The translations under genes and the position numbers were made by a program. From assembly GCA_964035575.1 (NCBI GenBank), contig OZ037902.1, positions 1 through 64,000 on the forward strand: a DNA stretch of 64,000 nucleotides, given 5' to 3'. Below, piece by piece: positions 42,570-53,480 of this stretch (position 1 is the first letter of the stretch; each line of letters opens with the position of its first letter). This DNA comes from Rhynchopus sp. YZ270_cl-10 (Eukaryota; Euglenozoa; Diplonemea; Diplonemida; Diplonemidae). The notes beneath the pieces are model-generated. The model made no database searches. It saw nothing but the letters and a program-made list of their open reading frames with translations, and was not told the DNA's origin.

Positions 42570-45500
42570 TTATATTCTGTCTGAGTACGGTTGCGGTTGC
42601 ACCTGCAAAAAAAGTGATGTTTTTCCCCCCCACGCAACACAACACCACATACCTTCACAGGCGACGATGCGCTGGAGCCACGACCAGGGTTTCTTTGGTT
42701 CTGTACAGAGTTATTTGATGGGATTTTATTTTATTTTTGAAGATGAAAAGCCTCTATTACCGCACAAAGATGTCGTGCATTGCAAACACCCTTATGACAT
42801 ACCATTGGACTCATCGACTTTGTCGTTCCTGTCAGCGGCGCGTTAGAACGCGACCTTGTGTGCCCCCCGGGCGACGTCGACGGAGGGCGCAGTGGCGGAC
42901 GCACCCCACCTGCCACGTGCTCCCGTTCGGTGCGCGACCTGCGGCTGCTCCGCTTTGGGGAGCGCGCTTCTTGCTCTAGGAATTCCTGCATGCTGCTGTG
43001 CATGTACATCGGCACACCGTCACCACTGCCACCAGGCGGCATGCCCTGCGACTTAGAGTACCCAAAGGATGACCCGTTCGGTGGTGGCACGGAAGGCGGT
43101 GCTACCTTGGGAGGCGACGACGCACGTCTGCCCCTGCTGCTGCTGCGCCGTCTGCTGCTGCTGCGCCTGCTGCCACTCCGCCTGCTTGCCTCAGAAGCGT
43201 CTCTCGAGGCAGACCGCCGCCGCCTGCTTTGTGGACTGCTGCTTCTGCTTCTGCTGCGGCTCCGTCCGCTGCCGCCCCTCTTGCTGCTGGTGCTGCCACC
43301 TCGCTTGCTGCTGCTGCGCCGTCTCTGTTCCCCACTCCCGGACGGTGTTTTGGTACTTACAGTGTCAGGAGCTCTGCTACTAGTTGCGTACCGCTCGGTC
43401 GCGGTCGCGTCCACCACCTCTGCACGGAGGACGCGAGGCCCCACCTGGTGCACCAGGTCGTGTTGGTCTGCGCAGTGGCGTACAAGGCTTTCCGCGACCT
43501 GGTTGTTGCCTGCTGTGCCCACAATGCGGACTGTAAGGTGTGCGCAGTGCTGTGCTGTGGTGCCAGAGGAGAAGCCCGACCCCGACATGTCCTGTGAGGA
43601 AGACGAGGAGGGGGAGCGGCGACGCCTGCTGCTGCTGCTGCGCATGCTGCTGTCACGACGTCTGCTGCTGCTGCGTGCGCGGGTGCTGCCTTCTCTGGGT
43701 GCACCGTCGCGTGGCAGGCTCTCACAGCTCAGGATCTCTAGGCAAAGGTTCTCAATGTCGATGTGGTTCGCCAAATTGAAGAGGTACGTGCTCGGCTCAA
43801 AGCGGCCCACCTGCGTGTCGAGGACCAACAGCACTGCATCGGAGCGGCCATCGTCTGCACCGTTGGCACGGATGTCGCCTACGTGAGACTCACGCAGTTC
43901 GATGTCGCATGGTGCGTCGCGTCCTGTGGCGCTGGAGAAGACGTCGCCAGCACGCTGCATGCGGCGCATGCCCATCTCATGTGGGTGCATCATCCTGTGC
44001 AGGTGCTGCTGCACGTCGTGTGCTTTCAGGTGCGAGCACAGAAACTGCAGCTCCGCCGTCACAACATTCGACCGCACCACAGTGATCTTCCTCAGATGCG
44101 TCAGGTGCTCAGGGTGCCGGAAGATCTCTGCCGCCTCCTTCTCAAAGGTGTCCTTGAAGTGCTGCTTCGGCTCGCTCCGTGCAGAGTCGTAGTACGCCCT
44201 GTCCAGGTCCTGGTACTTCACGGTGCCGTGCCGCCCCAAGGTCACCGTCAGGAACACGGGGACAAGCATCTGCTTGTCCTCGAGGCTCTTGTACACATCC
44301 CAGTCGGCGTCACCCCCGCCACCACCCCTGCTTCTGGTGCCAGGGTCGGTGTTCCATTGGGGTCGGCCTGAGTCGCGGTCATGCTTCCTGCTGCGTTCGT
44401 CCTGCAGTCTTGCGAAGAGGTACTCAAGCTCTGCCAGCAGACGCTGGTCACGTTCGGGCCAGCGCCGCCTGAGGGCTTCTGTCGGGTGTGTTGGTGGTGT
44501 GTACGCAGTGTCGTCATCGTACGACTCACGTCTGGGACGGTGGTCGCCCCAGGCGTACTTCGTCCTGTCGCTGCTCGCGCTGCGCCAGGCACCTCCATTC
44601 TCATGTGCGTTGTCTGCATGGGTGTGCCCCTCGTCCTCCTCCTCCACCTGGCGGCGTTCCCTCTGCAGATCGCCCAGCTCGCGCCGCATCTCCGTGATGG
44701 TGTGGAAGAGCTCCTGCTCGCTTTGGGTGTGCATCAGCTCTGCGAGGTGCGGGTCTTCGTATGTGTGCACTCTGTCCTGCCCGGAAAACTCCACACGCCG
44801 TGCAGAGCCGCCTGGGGAGCGGGGCGAATCAGGGGACACACCGCCTGCATGCTCAGGCTTCCATGAGACCTGCACCAAATCGTTTGCCCGATCAGTGCTG
44901 TACAGCGTTGGCGTGCCCCTTGCCTTTGGCACCTCCACACTCAGCTCTGACCTCACCGGCTGTCCTACCTGGCTGTGGCTGCGGTGCGGGCTGCTGCTGT
45001 GGTGCCGCTCCCACCCCCCTGCCACACTCACATCCTCCTCACCCCCACGGCTCACCTCGTAGCGCTGCCGCGACTCATTCCCGGTTCGTGTCGGGAGCGG
45101 GCCGTGGCGGTTCCTCTCGGGCGACGCGAGGCGCGCACCGGCACCTTCCTCCTCCCGCACGCCTCTGTCCTGCACCGCCACAGCACGCACCTGCGACAGC
45201 GGCGAACGCGGGATGACCGACTGACTGTAGTCTGACTGCAGATCCCTCGAGGGGCTTCTTCCGTCCTCACCACGCTCCCTCCCTGGCGACGGCGTCCGCG
45301 ACTTCCTCCTCTGCGAGAGAAGACGCTCCAAACGAGCCGGCAGACAACTCTCCCGCATATCAGGCGACAGCGGCCTGTCCTGCCCCTTCGGCGCTGCCTG
45401 CGGCCTATACACATAACTAGGATGCGAGGCGAAATGGCTCGACACAACAGGGAGAAAGCAGTCGAGCACACAACGTCCATTCCCCAGCGGGCTAAGACGT

Positions 45501-45784
45501 GGCCACAGGTTGTGGTCAAAGGTATGTCTGTCGCTGGAGGAAAGGTCTGCAGGAGACGTGAAGACGCCTAACGAGGCCAGCGCGTTAAGGCATTGGTGCT
45601 TCAAGAGCGAAACGTCTCTGTCGGCATTAGTCCACTCTGCAGGGCTGTCCACGGCAAGCTGAGGCCGCGACCCATAGTCGGAGGAGCTGCTGAACTTAAT
45701 AAACGCTGCGCAGATGTCGTGCTGTGTGGGTGTCGTGTGGGCGGTGTGGTGCTGGTCGTGGGGAGGTGAGCTGTACTGTGACAT
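42570..45784 (-). CDS. Large Arg/Ser-rich protein of unknown function (1020 aa, 3 exons)
   Basis: Exons: 42803-45784, 42653-42700 (48 nt), 42570-42602; introns 102 and 50 nt, both GTATG...CAG. The two small 3' exons replace a read-through tail and give the C-terminus NQRNPGRGSSASSPVK plus VQPQPYSDRI. ATG at 45784 (MSQYSSPPHDQHH). The layout is disordered N-terminal third (RKSRTPSPGRE), a helical charged stretch, then a folded-looking region near 540-770 (MLVPVFLTVTLGRHGTVKYQ, ITVVRSNVVTAELQFL, YLFNLANHIDIENLCLEIL). After that come RS/SR dipeptide-rich blocks near 780-940 like those of splicing-related SR proteins, without a recognisable RRM. The folded region is unfamiliar. Confidence 0.75.
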
Positions 45785-47642
45785 TATGTGTTCTTGTTTT
45801 TGCCTTTTTTTGCACACAAAAAATGCCCCAAAAAAAAATCGGGGGGAAAAGGGTGTGTGCCTGAGGGGGTGGAGGGTTGAGGGGCATGAGGAGAGAGGAA
45901 GGGGAGAACAATGCATCTTGCTTTTTTTGTTTTTGTGTTGTTTTAAAAAGGAGAGAGAATTGTTCGGAAAAATTGGATTTATTAGTGTTAAAAGATTCTC
46001 CCTTAAAAATTATTATTTGTTCTGACCTGAAAAAAACCCCTCCGTTGAGATGGAATTGCAAAAAAAAGGTCGTTAAATGACCAGCAAAACTTATTAATTT
46101 TAGCCCCCCCGCACGTAAACAAAACCCTCCCTCCGGAGAGCTCTCCCTTCTTTAACCGCAAGAATAAAAGAAAAAAAAACAAGAAACGTAGTGTCTCCAA
46201 ACCCCAGCACCCATAACAAAAAAATGAAAAACTTGAAAGATGAAATGTGCTTATCTCTTTGTGCACATCGTTTTCCATCGTTATCGTGCCTACAAAACAA
46301 AGAACGCTTGCAAAAAGGTGCTGCCTTTCGGGAAGAACACCAACCTTTTTTGTATCAAACGTCCCCCACTTCAATGTTACAATGACCGGCTGGGGGGGTG
46401 GTCCCCATGCAGTCATCCATTTCGTGGTTTACATCTCAATATGTGCTCCCGCTTCCGAAAGATTGACAGATGAATATGCCTCATGTGCACACATCTTGGA
46501 CTATCGGATCTTGTGGACAGTGTACTCCTGTTGAGGCAAAAAACGAACCTCGTACACAGCAACACGGGGCACGTGCGTTTTTGCTACACAGCATCGCCAC
46601 GGTTGCAATGGATACAGCATAACTTATGGGGTTTTGCAGGTTTTGGCGGAAAAAAACAGAAATGAAGAAAATCGGGAAAAAAAACTCTTTCCCATTTTTT
46701 AGTTGCACTGGCGTATGCACAGCGCTTCTGCGCACAAAGAAAAGAGATACGACAAACAAACAAACAAAAAGTCATTTAATCGATTATCCAGAAGTACCCA
46801 CACTAACAGAGGCAAAACGGCCTGGGGAAAGTGTTGTCTTCCCTCCTTGTCGTGTGCCCAAACGTTGTTGGGTACTTTTTCTATATATTTTCGAAAGTGA
46901 CTCACTTTAAAGGGAATACGAAAAAAGGACGGCAGGACGTATCCTATACTTTACTTTCGTCTTTAGATAAAGCTAAAAGTTAAACACAGGATACCCTTTC
47001 TTTATATTTGAGGGGAAAAGAAATGAAAACCCCCATTTCCCAACCTTTCGTTTCTTATTCGACTTCCCCAGTAATCGCAATTTTTTTAATTTTTGTATCG
47101 CTATCGGGAAGTGTTCAATGTATGACAATGAGGGTATTCGTTAAGAACAGAAAAGAGGAAAAAAACAGAAACTTTGAACAGATGAATTACACCTTCTCGT
47201 GCACGTCATCAGAAGAAAAGTGAAGTTGATAGTGCAAACGCCTCTGGGACGCAGGCACTGACACTCCGCGAGTTATCGAACCCCCGGAGTGCTGCGCTTG
47301 GGAAGGGGGAAAAAAAGTAGTATAGCGAAGTCATATGTGCTTAGTCACCTAAGAATTGTTGAAAGCTCACAGGTAGGTGTCGCACACAGCGCGCCAACAC
47401 AACATGAAACGGGAAAAAAAACATACGGAACGTAACAGACAGCAGCGGCGCCTTTAAAATAACGTGTTTTGTGACAACTGCCTCACTGCCAAAATACAGG
47501 GCTATTGTATTTAACAGAAATGCGGCAAAAAAAACTCCCCCTTTTTCTGTTTCCTTTTATTCTTTTCTTTTGTTCTATTTTTTCGTATTCCCTTTGCGTC
47601 AAGAAAACGCAGATCATCCCTATACAACCCATCACCCCCTTC
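45785..47642. other. 1.9-kb AT-rich spacer without gene
   Basis: No convincing ORF: frames are Phe/Lys-rich from homopolymers. It holds hairpin-family copies at 46231-46269 and 46461-46496, the CATCCATTTCGTGGTTTACA element near 46415, and the two-hairpin element at 47225-47290. Confidence 0.6.
47225..47290. repeat. Two-hairpin intergenic element (GTTGATAGTGCAAACGCCTC type)
   Basis: Stem AGTG/CACT with CCT/AGG inside, then a second hairpin CACTCCG/CGGAGTG. A second copy at 53481-53509 has TGTG/CACA in place of AGTG/CACT, a compensatory change. A third, more diverged, is at 55668-55705. Confidence 0.55.
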
Positions 47643-49814
47643 TCATGCACCCCACGTCTCCCTTCCTGCATTCTTCCACCATACGTCACGCACACGCTCC
47701 TTTTGCGATTTGTGTACAATTTCCTGCGCTTCAGCCTCGAAGCCTTGCTTCTTGCTCTTTTCGAGGTACTTTCTGTAGAGCGACTTTGCCTGTTTGTCGA
47801 AGGATTTGTGCAGAGTGTTTGAGATCTCCTGCACAAGGTCTGCCACGGCCTCGGCAGACACTGGGTAGTCGTTGTCCCCTAGGAGGTCTCTCAGCACGGC
47901 GATCTCCGCTCGGCTGTCCCAGTGGTGGTCCATCTTGCCGTTCTTGAGGTCATGGTCGTAGTGCATCTGCTCCCTGACGACGGTGTTTTGAAAGTACAGC
48001 ACGTCCTCGTACAGCTTGTGGTCGTATACCCGAAGAGGCGCGTTCTTAGGGACGATGAGGCGTGTCTCGGTTGATGTTTGTGGGGCCCAGATCTGGAGTT
48101 GGATTTCTCCGTCCAGGTATTCTGTCGTCTGCTCAGCAGCCTCGTGGACGACGCCGTCGGTCTCGACGGTTGTGTAAGGGAGACGGAATTTGAGCATCGC
48201 AAAGTCGGGGTTGAGGATGTTGCGCCACACCATTTGGTCGTCCATGTTGCGCTTGACGTCCTCCTCGAAGGTCTTCTCCGTGATGTTCCCTGTGCGAATA
48301 TCTGACAAAAAGAACAACGGACGTTCCTCACTCTCGATGTCGAAGATCTTGTTCAGCGCAGGCGTCGCAATAACGGCACCCGTGTTGCGTGTGAGCTCCG
48401 TGTCCTGCAGGTTTGTCACGTTCCCTGTGACAGCGCGTTCAAACTGTTGCTCCTCTGTGCTGTACACACCGGCAGCCATCTCCGTCAGCAGTGCAATCCC
48501 TTTGTGCTTCGCGTGTCGTCTTCTGATGCGCCACGACGTGGCGTCCGTGTAGAAGGTGTTCATGATGGTGGCGAACTCATGGCAACTCTGGTCAAAGTCC
48601 GCAGGGTCGACCAGGATCCACTCTTTGACGTACTTCTTGAATTTGTCAGCAATCCACTTCAGGTGGATCCCAGGAGCGCTGCCTGCATACACCACGGTCA
48701 CAGGGTGCTCCAGCTCCCTTGCGCGGAGGAGGAACTGCACCTCGGAGAGAAGAAGCTTGCGCTGGCCCCAGTGCAGTGCGGTCTTGACTTGCCCCTTGCG
48801 GCGCTTGTATGTGGATGCGTCGTCCGTTGTCTCAGCAGTCTTGGGCGGTGCGTCAGGGTGCGGCTCGTCCTCACGCACAAACAACGTAGGCTTCTTGCTG
48901 CGCAGGTACGTCACCTTCACCGCATCGCTGTCGTGCTTCTTCTCGTCCCTGCTCGGCCCTGCTGCCTTCCACCCCCCGCCACGTGCCTTGAACGCGCCGT
49001 CAGCCGCAGGTGCAGGCTTCTCTGTCTTCTCGTCCTCGTCCCCTGCCTGGCGTGTGGAGAACGCGTTCCTCAGGTTGTCGCGGCGAGGCCCTGGCCCCGA
49101 AGAACCTGGGGCAGAGTTGTTCGTGTCGGTACGTCGTGGCTGTGCAGGGGGTGCTGTGCGTGAGTCGGGCTTGAGGCCTTCGAAGCGGCTGGAGGAGGTG
49201 GGGGTGGGTGTGGCTGCGGCGGTGGGGCGGGAGAGGGGGGCGGCCTTGGGCGCGCCTCTTGCTTTGAAGAGCTTCTTCTCGGGTGCTGGTGCCGCTGCTG
49301 GTGTGGGTTCTGGTGTGGGTGCTGCTGCAGGTGGTGTTGCTGGCTCGATGGGCAGCTGCGGTGGCGACGGGGGTATCAAAGGTATGCTTGGTGGCGAGGC
49401 CTCGACCTTGCGTGCCTCTGCGATAGGTGGCTGTGGATTCTCGGAGGAGAGGTGCTCGAGGAGGTCCTTCTGCAGCTGCGACGTGGCCTGCTGCTGTTGT
49501 TGTTGTTGTTGTTGCGCCTGCTGCTGTGCTTGTTGCTGCGCCTGTTGGGCCTGCACCACCTGCTGTTGCACTACCTGCTGCTGCACCTGCTGCTGCAGCT
49601 GTTGCTGGAGATGCTGCTGCAGTTGTGCCTGCTGCACCTGCTGTTGCAACTGCTGTAACACTACCGGCTGTGCCATGGGCTGGAACATCTGCGCCTGTGG
49701 CTGTACCGCTGCCAGCTGCACCAGCATGGGAGAGCCCCCGTTGTTCACAACCTGAATCCCATTGGGCACGCCTGCCTGAGGGATGCCACCTTGATTGCCT
49801 CCCACCCAGGCCAT
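47643..49814 (-). CDS. Gln-rich protein with VP39-type mRNA cap 2'-O-methyltransferase domain (723 aa)
   Basis: The C-terminal 380 residues belong to the poxvirus VP39 / poly(A)-polymerase regulatory subunit family, which methylates the 2'-O of the first transcribed nucleotide using SAM. Signatures: HWGQRKLLLSEVQFLL near 350, SAM-binding loop VYAGSAPGIHLKWI near 375, ILVDPADF, FFLSDIRTG near 500, MLKFRLPYT near 540 and a downstream STETRLIV. These supply a Lys-Asp-Lys-Glu set like the known catalytic tetrad. The N-terminal half is low complexity: poly-Gln (about 45-115), Pro/Ala-rich linkers and Arg/Gly patches. Single exon, ATG at 49814, TGA stop, GC-rich codons like its neighbours. It looks like a domesticated host gene, possibly of ancient large-DNA-virus origin. 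Confidence 0.88.
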   Translation of the reverse strand: MAWVGGNQGGIPQAGVPNGIQVVNNGGSPMLVQLAAVQPQAQMFQPMAQPVVLQQLQQQVQQAQLQQHLQQQLQQQVQQQVVQQQVVQAQQAQQQAQQQAQQQQQQQQQATSQLQKDLLEHLSSENPQPPIAEARKVEASPPSIPLIPPSPPQLPIEPATPPAAAPTPEPTPAAAPAPEKKLFKARGAPKAAPLSRPTAAATPTPTSSSRFEGLKPDSRTAPPAQPRRTDTNNSAPGSSGPGPRRDNLRNAFSTRQAGDEDEKTEKPAPAADGAFKARGGGWKAAGPSRDEKKHDSDAVKVTYLRSKKPTLFVREDEPHPDAPPKTAETTDDASTYKRRKGQVKTALHWGQRKLLLSEVQFLLRARELEHPVTVVYAGSAPGIHLKWIADKFKKYVKEWILVDPADFDQSCHEFATIMNTFYTDATSWRIRRRHAKHKGIALLTEMAAGVYSTEEQQFERAVTGNVTNLQDTELTRNTGAVIATPALNKIFDIESEERPLFFLSDIRTGNITEKTFEEDVKRNMDDQMVWRNILNPDFAMLKFRLPYTTVETDGVVHEAAEQTTEYLDGEIQLQIWAPQTSTETRLIVPKNAPLRVYDHKLYEDVLYFQNTVVREQMHYDHDLKNGKMDHHWDSRAEIAVLRDLLGDNDYPVSAEAVADLVQEISNTLHKSFDKQAKSLYRKYLEKSKKQGFEAEAQEIVHKSQKERVRDVWWKNAGRETWGA

Positions 49815-50054
49815 CGTGTCTAGTAAAACTCAGCCTGATGTGATGTGATGTTTTTGTGTTACGAAACTGTTACAGAAAATGACAACCCACCCCATACATA
49901 CTAACACTTCCGAAAAAGCAACTTTCTCTATGAAAGGCAAGATACAATGAGCATACATATTTACTATAAAAAAGGAAAAAGCTTCGAATACCACTAAGCC
50001 CCACGCTTAGCCACCCGAAGACAAGACAACCCCCCTCCCGCCTCCCACCTCCCC

Positions 50055-51836
50055 TCACGGCGGCACACAGAGATGCGAATGGTGCGGAAGGTGTCCTTGC
50101 AGCCCACACACATAGCAGGAGTGTTCTGACGGCACGCGGGCTGCGCTTCGTGCATCTGCTATGGTGTCCTTGCACGACGCCATGGTCCCACGGAGGTGCT
50201 CTATCGCCTGCAGGCACTGCTGCGGCACCTCCATGCCACTCTCCCCTCCTCCTCCCCTCTGCCCCCTCCCCTTCCGCAGGTTGTTGAACGACACACCACT
50301 GTCCTCTACCCACCGCCCTACCTTGGGGTCTACCAGACGCGCTACGTCAGTTGCGTGGATGAGTCTTGACTCTGCACGCCCCGCCTTGCCTGAGACAACA
50401 CGCAGCCGACCATCACCTTCGCGGGCAACAACAAGCACCCTCGCGCCGTCGTGCAGATACACGCGGTCTCCTTTCCCTATGCGGAGTGTTGCGTTCGTTG
50501 TGTTACCACCTCTGGCCTCGTCGGTGCTCTCCCTCACCTCCTCCGCAAAGGAGGAAGTCGAAGAACACATCGACGACGACACCGCTCTCGTCTGCCTCAC
50601 ATTGTCACAACCACGCTGGATCGAAGGCGGTGTCTGCGGTGCGTCCAGCTGCTGTGTGGTGTGCTCTCTGCGTTCTGCGTTTCCTGCAAAAGGGATGAGA
50701 TCCTTCGCGTGAAAGACCTGCTGAATATATGGCACCACAGAGCGGCCTGGGGCTGGAAGGCGTACAGTATAGAGGTCACTTTGTGGACCAGCTTTCCCTT
50801 TAGGTCTCTGTCTCATGACCGCGCCACCACGTCGTATGATAACCCCTTCACGCATATCAAGGGAACGAATTTTGACTGAAACCCCTTCGCCAAGCTCTGC
50901 CTGCGCACCACGTTGTGCCCTGCGAACTGCCGCTATGTCAACCCCCATTGCAGCCCAGTCACGCTCAAATATCAGCTCCGTTTCGTTGACCGTCACTTCC
51001 TCCATCTTCCCGTCCACTTCTACACCGACCACAAAAAGGCCGTTACTGTTCTGCAGCACCACACCTTCCACCATTCCACGGGATTTGACTAATACGCGTT
51101 CACCAATAGGGAGTGGTGCTGCCGGTGTGGTAGGGGGGAGAAGTGGAGAGACCTGCTGGCCTATTGCCTGCGTGGAGTCGGAGCAGCTTGGGGAGGAGGG
51201 TGGGAGGAAGGGGGAAGGGGCGACGTGGTTGTTGTGGTCGCTTGCGTTGCTGTGGCGGTCTGCGGGGAGGCGGCGTTTGGTGCCTTCTCCCTCATCGTGC
51301 AGGTTGTCTCGCGACTTTGAGACCACAAAGCTTGCATATCGAAGACGCGCTGGAAGCCCTTCCTCTTCGTCTTCCTCCTCCTCCTCTTCTTCTTCTTCAC
51401 GCTCTGCGCGGCTTCCCTGCGGGGTGAGTGTTGATTCTTTGGGGTCTGGTTCTTCAGGTGGTGGTGGTGGTGGTGGTGGTTGGGGTGGCTGTGCTGGATC
51501 TGTCCCCGCCAACTCGCTCCCCGCAGGGGAAGGCAGAACGTTCGGAGCAGGGAGCATCAGATTCTGCATATTGCTTAACATATTTTCGCGGTTGAGGTTT
51601 GTCTGGCTGTGCGGGTCGTATGCTGGAGAGCCTGTGGTTGAGTCATTGTGAAGAGAATCCTTGAGAGGTAGGCTTGCAGAGGTTTGCCCGCTGATCGGTT
51701 TGTTCGGAGTCGCAGCGGAGCCGGTGGGGGAGGTGTCGGAAGGTGCTGGGAGCTTCTTCTTCTGCGGGGAGGAGGCAGCGGCAGAAGCGGGCTCGTCATC
51801 ACTGTCGTCACGCTCCTTGCCTAGACAGCACCCCAT
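50055..51836 (-). CDS. Putatively N-myristoylated protein with SH3-like repeats (593 aa)
   Basis: The start MGCCLGKE offers Gly2 for myristoylation and Cys3/Cys4 for palmitoylation, so the protein should sit on a membrane face. Residues 10-240 are disordered with a poly-Glu block and poly-Pro. From about 245 come several beta-rich segments beginning GERVLVKSRGMVEGVVLQNS, EGVSVKIRSLDMREGVIIRR and KGDRVYLHDGARVLVVAREG, which resemble small SH3/Tudor/KOW-like barrels that often bind peptides or nucleic acid. The C-terminus has a Cys/His cluster (CYVCGLQGHLPHHSHLC) that may bind zinc but is not a standard knuckle. A hairpin-family copy lies about 45 bp beyond the stop. No named family recognised. 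Confidence 0.72.
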   Translation of the reverse strand: MGCCLGKERDDSDDEPASAAASSPQKKKLPAPSDTSPTGSAATPNKPISGQTSASLPLKDSLHNDSTTGSPAYDPHSQTNLNRENMLSNMQNLMLPAPNVLPSPAGSELAGTDPAQPPQPPPPPPPPEEPDPKESTLTPQGSRAEREEEEEEEEEDEEEGLPARLRYASFVVSKSRDNLHDEGEGTKRRLPADRHSNASDHNNHVAPSPFLPPSSPSCSDSTQAIGQQVSPLLPPTTPAAPLPIGERVLVKSRGMVEGVVLQNSNGLFVVGVEVDGKMEEVTVNETELIFERDWAAMGVDIAAVRRAQRGAQAELGEGVSVKIRSLDMREGVIIRRGGAVMRQRPKGKAGPQSDLYTVRLPAPGRSVVPYIQQVFHAKDLIPFAGNAERREHTTQQLDAPQTPPSIQRGCDNVRQTRAVSSSMCSSTSSFAEEVRESTDEARGGNTTNATLRIGKGDRVYLHDGARVLVVAREGDGRLRVVSGKAGRAESRLIHATDVARLVDPKVGRWVEDSGVSFNNLRKGRGQRGGGGESGMEVPQQCLQAIEHLRGTMASCKDTIADARSAARVPSEHSCYVCGLQGHLPHHSHLCVPP

Positions 51837-52216
51837 GGGGGGGAGGAGGAGGGGTTGAGTGGGGAGAACCTCAGGGGGGTCTAGGGTTGATAACTACTAG
51901 GAGTAATTCTTGTGTAGAATGAAGGCCCCAAGAGGGTGTGGGTGTGTGTGTGTGTTGTGTGGTGTGGAAAGAAAAAATGGGTACCCTCCCCTGTAGTGTA
52001 ATGTGTGTTGCGTGAGGGGGCGGTGGTGCGAAAAAAAAAAGAGGGGGAAAAAGGGGGGAAATTAGTTTCAAATAGTATAAATAGACCTAAAAGATGGTTT
52101 TTTGAAATAAATTGATAAACGTGTATGTACCCAATCCCCGTTAGTGCAGCGGCCATACAATAGCACTGCAAACAGGACCCCAACTATGTTTTTATTTCTT
52201 TTTGAAAAACTTGGTA
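51837..52216. other. AT-rich spacer left of MITE
   Basis: G-rich then A-rich DNA with a TG/GTGTG tract near 51940-51965. No gene seen. Confidence 0.5.
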
Positions 52217-53060
52217 CAGACCTATTCACAAAAATAGTAAAAATAAAAATAAAAAATAAATTTTCACCCCCGAAAAAAATGCAAAAATTACTATTTTGAA
52301 TTACAATTAAATAAATTTGTAATTTAAAATAAACCCAAAAACACCCATAAAATAACAAAGTGGCAAAATTGTAATATAAAAATAGTAACCCTGATAGGTA
52401 AGTAAAAGGGAAAACAAGGTTTTATCGTTGATTGCACCAACTCCCAAAATTCCATCACTGCATCCCGGAGATCACCTTCGTTCAGGCCCACCAAAACCTC
52501 CAAAGCCCAGATCTCGTCTCGCACAAAAGCTTCAAAGCACGACTGCATCATAAGCAAGTTGCACGCCGTTCAAATGTGACTCAATAATCGACATAGTTCA
52601 TTGGGGGGGGAAGTATTGCTTCATAATATTATGAAGTTTCACGATCATTGCCGTCCTGATATTGTGCAACCTGACGTTGCAACAGAAGCGAAAGAAGAAG
52701 TCTCTTCACACAATCTCTGCATTGATTCCGATATGTGCTGTCTGCATATCCCCTCGCGTCTAAGATACAGGGATGTAACCCCGCTGAGTGGACCAACAAG
52801 AAACCGCAGTACGCGGCAGCAACAGGGAAGGCGTTGTAGGCTCACGTGCCAATACGTTCAACACGCCTACTAGCTTTGCGGGTTTGCGAAAATTACAAAT
52901 CGTGAAAATTGTAATTTAAAAATAATAAAAAAGGGGGGGCGGGAGGCGATAAAATTACTATTTTTGAAAATTGTAATATAAAAACTGTTATTTAAAATAA
53001 AAATGCCCTTTTTCAAAAAGGCCTATAAATTACAAATTACAATTTATGTGAATAGGTCTG
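52217..53060. mobile_element. TA-flanked TIR element (844 bp)
   Basis: Ends CAGACCTATTCACA / TATGTGAATAGGTCTG, each flanked by TA (52215-52216, 53061-53062), with repeated AAAATTGTAATTTAAAA subterminal motifs. TA duplication points to the Tc1/mariner group. The core holds two GC-richer pieces. One encodes on the minus strand a protein-like 30-residue stretch (VGLNEGDLRDAVMEFWELV, about 52440-52500), possibly captured host sequence. Confidence 0.75.
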
Positions 53061-53341
53061 TATTAGTGTGGCCACCCGAGGATGAACTCCACTATACTTC
53101 TTTTTTTTTCACCCCCTCCCTTCTCGATGATCGACTCGAATGCCTACAAAACAAACCTTTCCTGAACCACTTTCAGAGACTGTGTAAACAGCCCTTTTTT
53201 TGAACGGTTCTGGACGCCAAGCATCTTGACACCTCTCACATACCTCCACACACATGAAATAAGAGAGAGCATTAAAGCGAAGTTGATATGTTAGGAAAAA
53301 AGGTTCGATTCATATACTTTCAGTTCACAGAATTGAAAGTA

Positions 53342-53473
53342 CCGTATTCGTAAAAATGTTCGACCGTAAAAAAGGACGAACTTCCAGAAAAATCCTGAAA
53401 AGGACGAACTTTATTATGGTCGAACATATTTACGGTCGAACACTAGTGCGGTCGAACATATTTACGAATACGG
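53342..53473. mobile_element. 132-bp TA-flanked MITE
   Basis: Ends CCGTATTCGTAAAAATGTTC / CATATTTACGAATACGG, flanked by TA on both sides (53340-53341, 53474-53475). Several internal GTTCGACCG / CGGTCGAAC motifs. It splits a two-hairpin intergenic element (prefix GAAGTTGATATG at 53280, hairpin at 53481), showing that it arrived later. Confidence 0.85.
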
Positions 53474-53480
53474 TATGATA

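Noticed and set aside
42858-45235. Several Leu/Arg/Cys-rich plus-strand frames
   Set aside because: Antisense to the RS-rich gene.
47260-47290. tRNA-like TTCGA box on the minus strand
   Set aside because: The flanks do not form a T arm or acceptor stem; they form a CACTCCG/CGGAGTG hairpin of the spacer element instead.
47643-49814. Endogenous virus fragment
   Set aside because: Only one virus-family domain is present, in an intact gene with host-like base composition and host neighbours; no other viral genes or element ends are seen.
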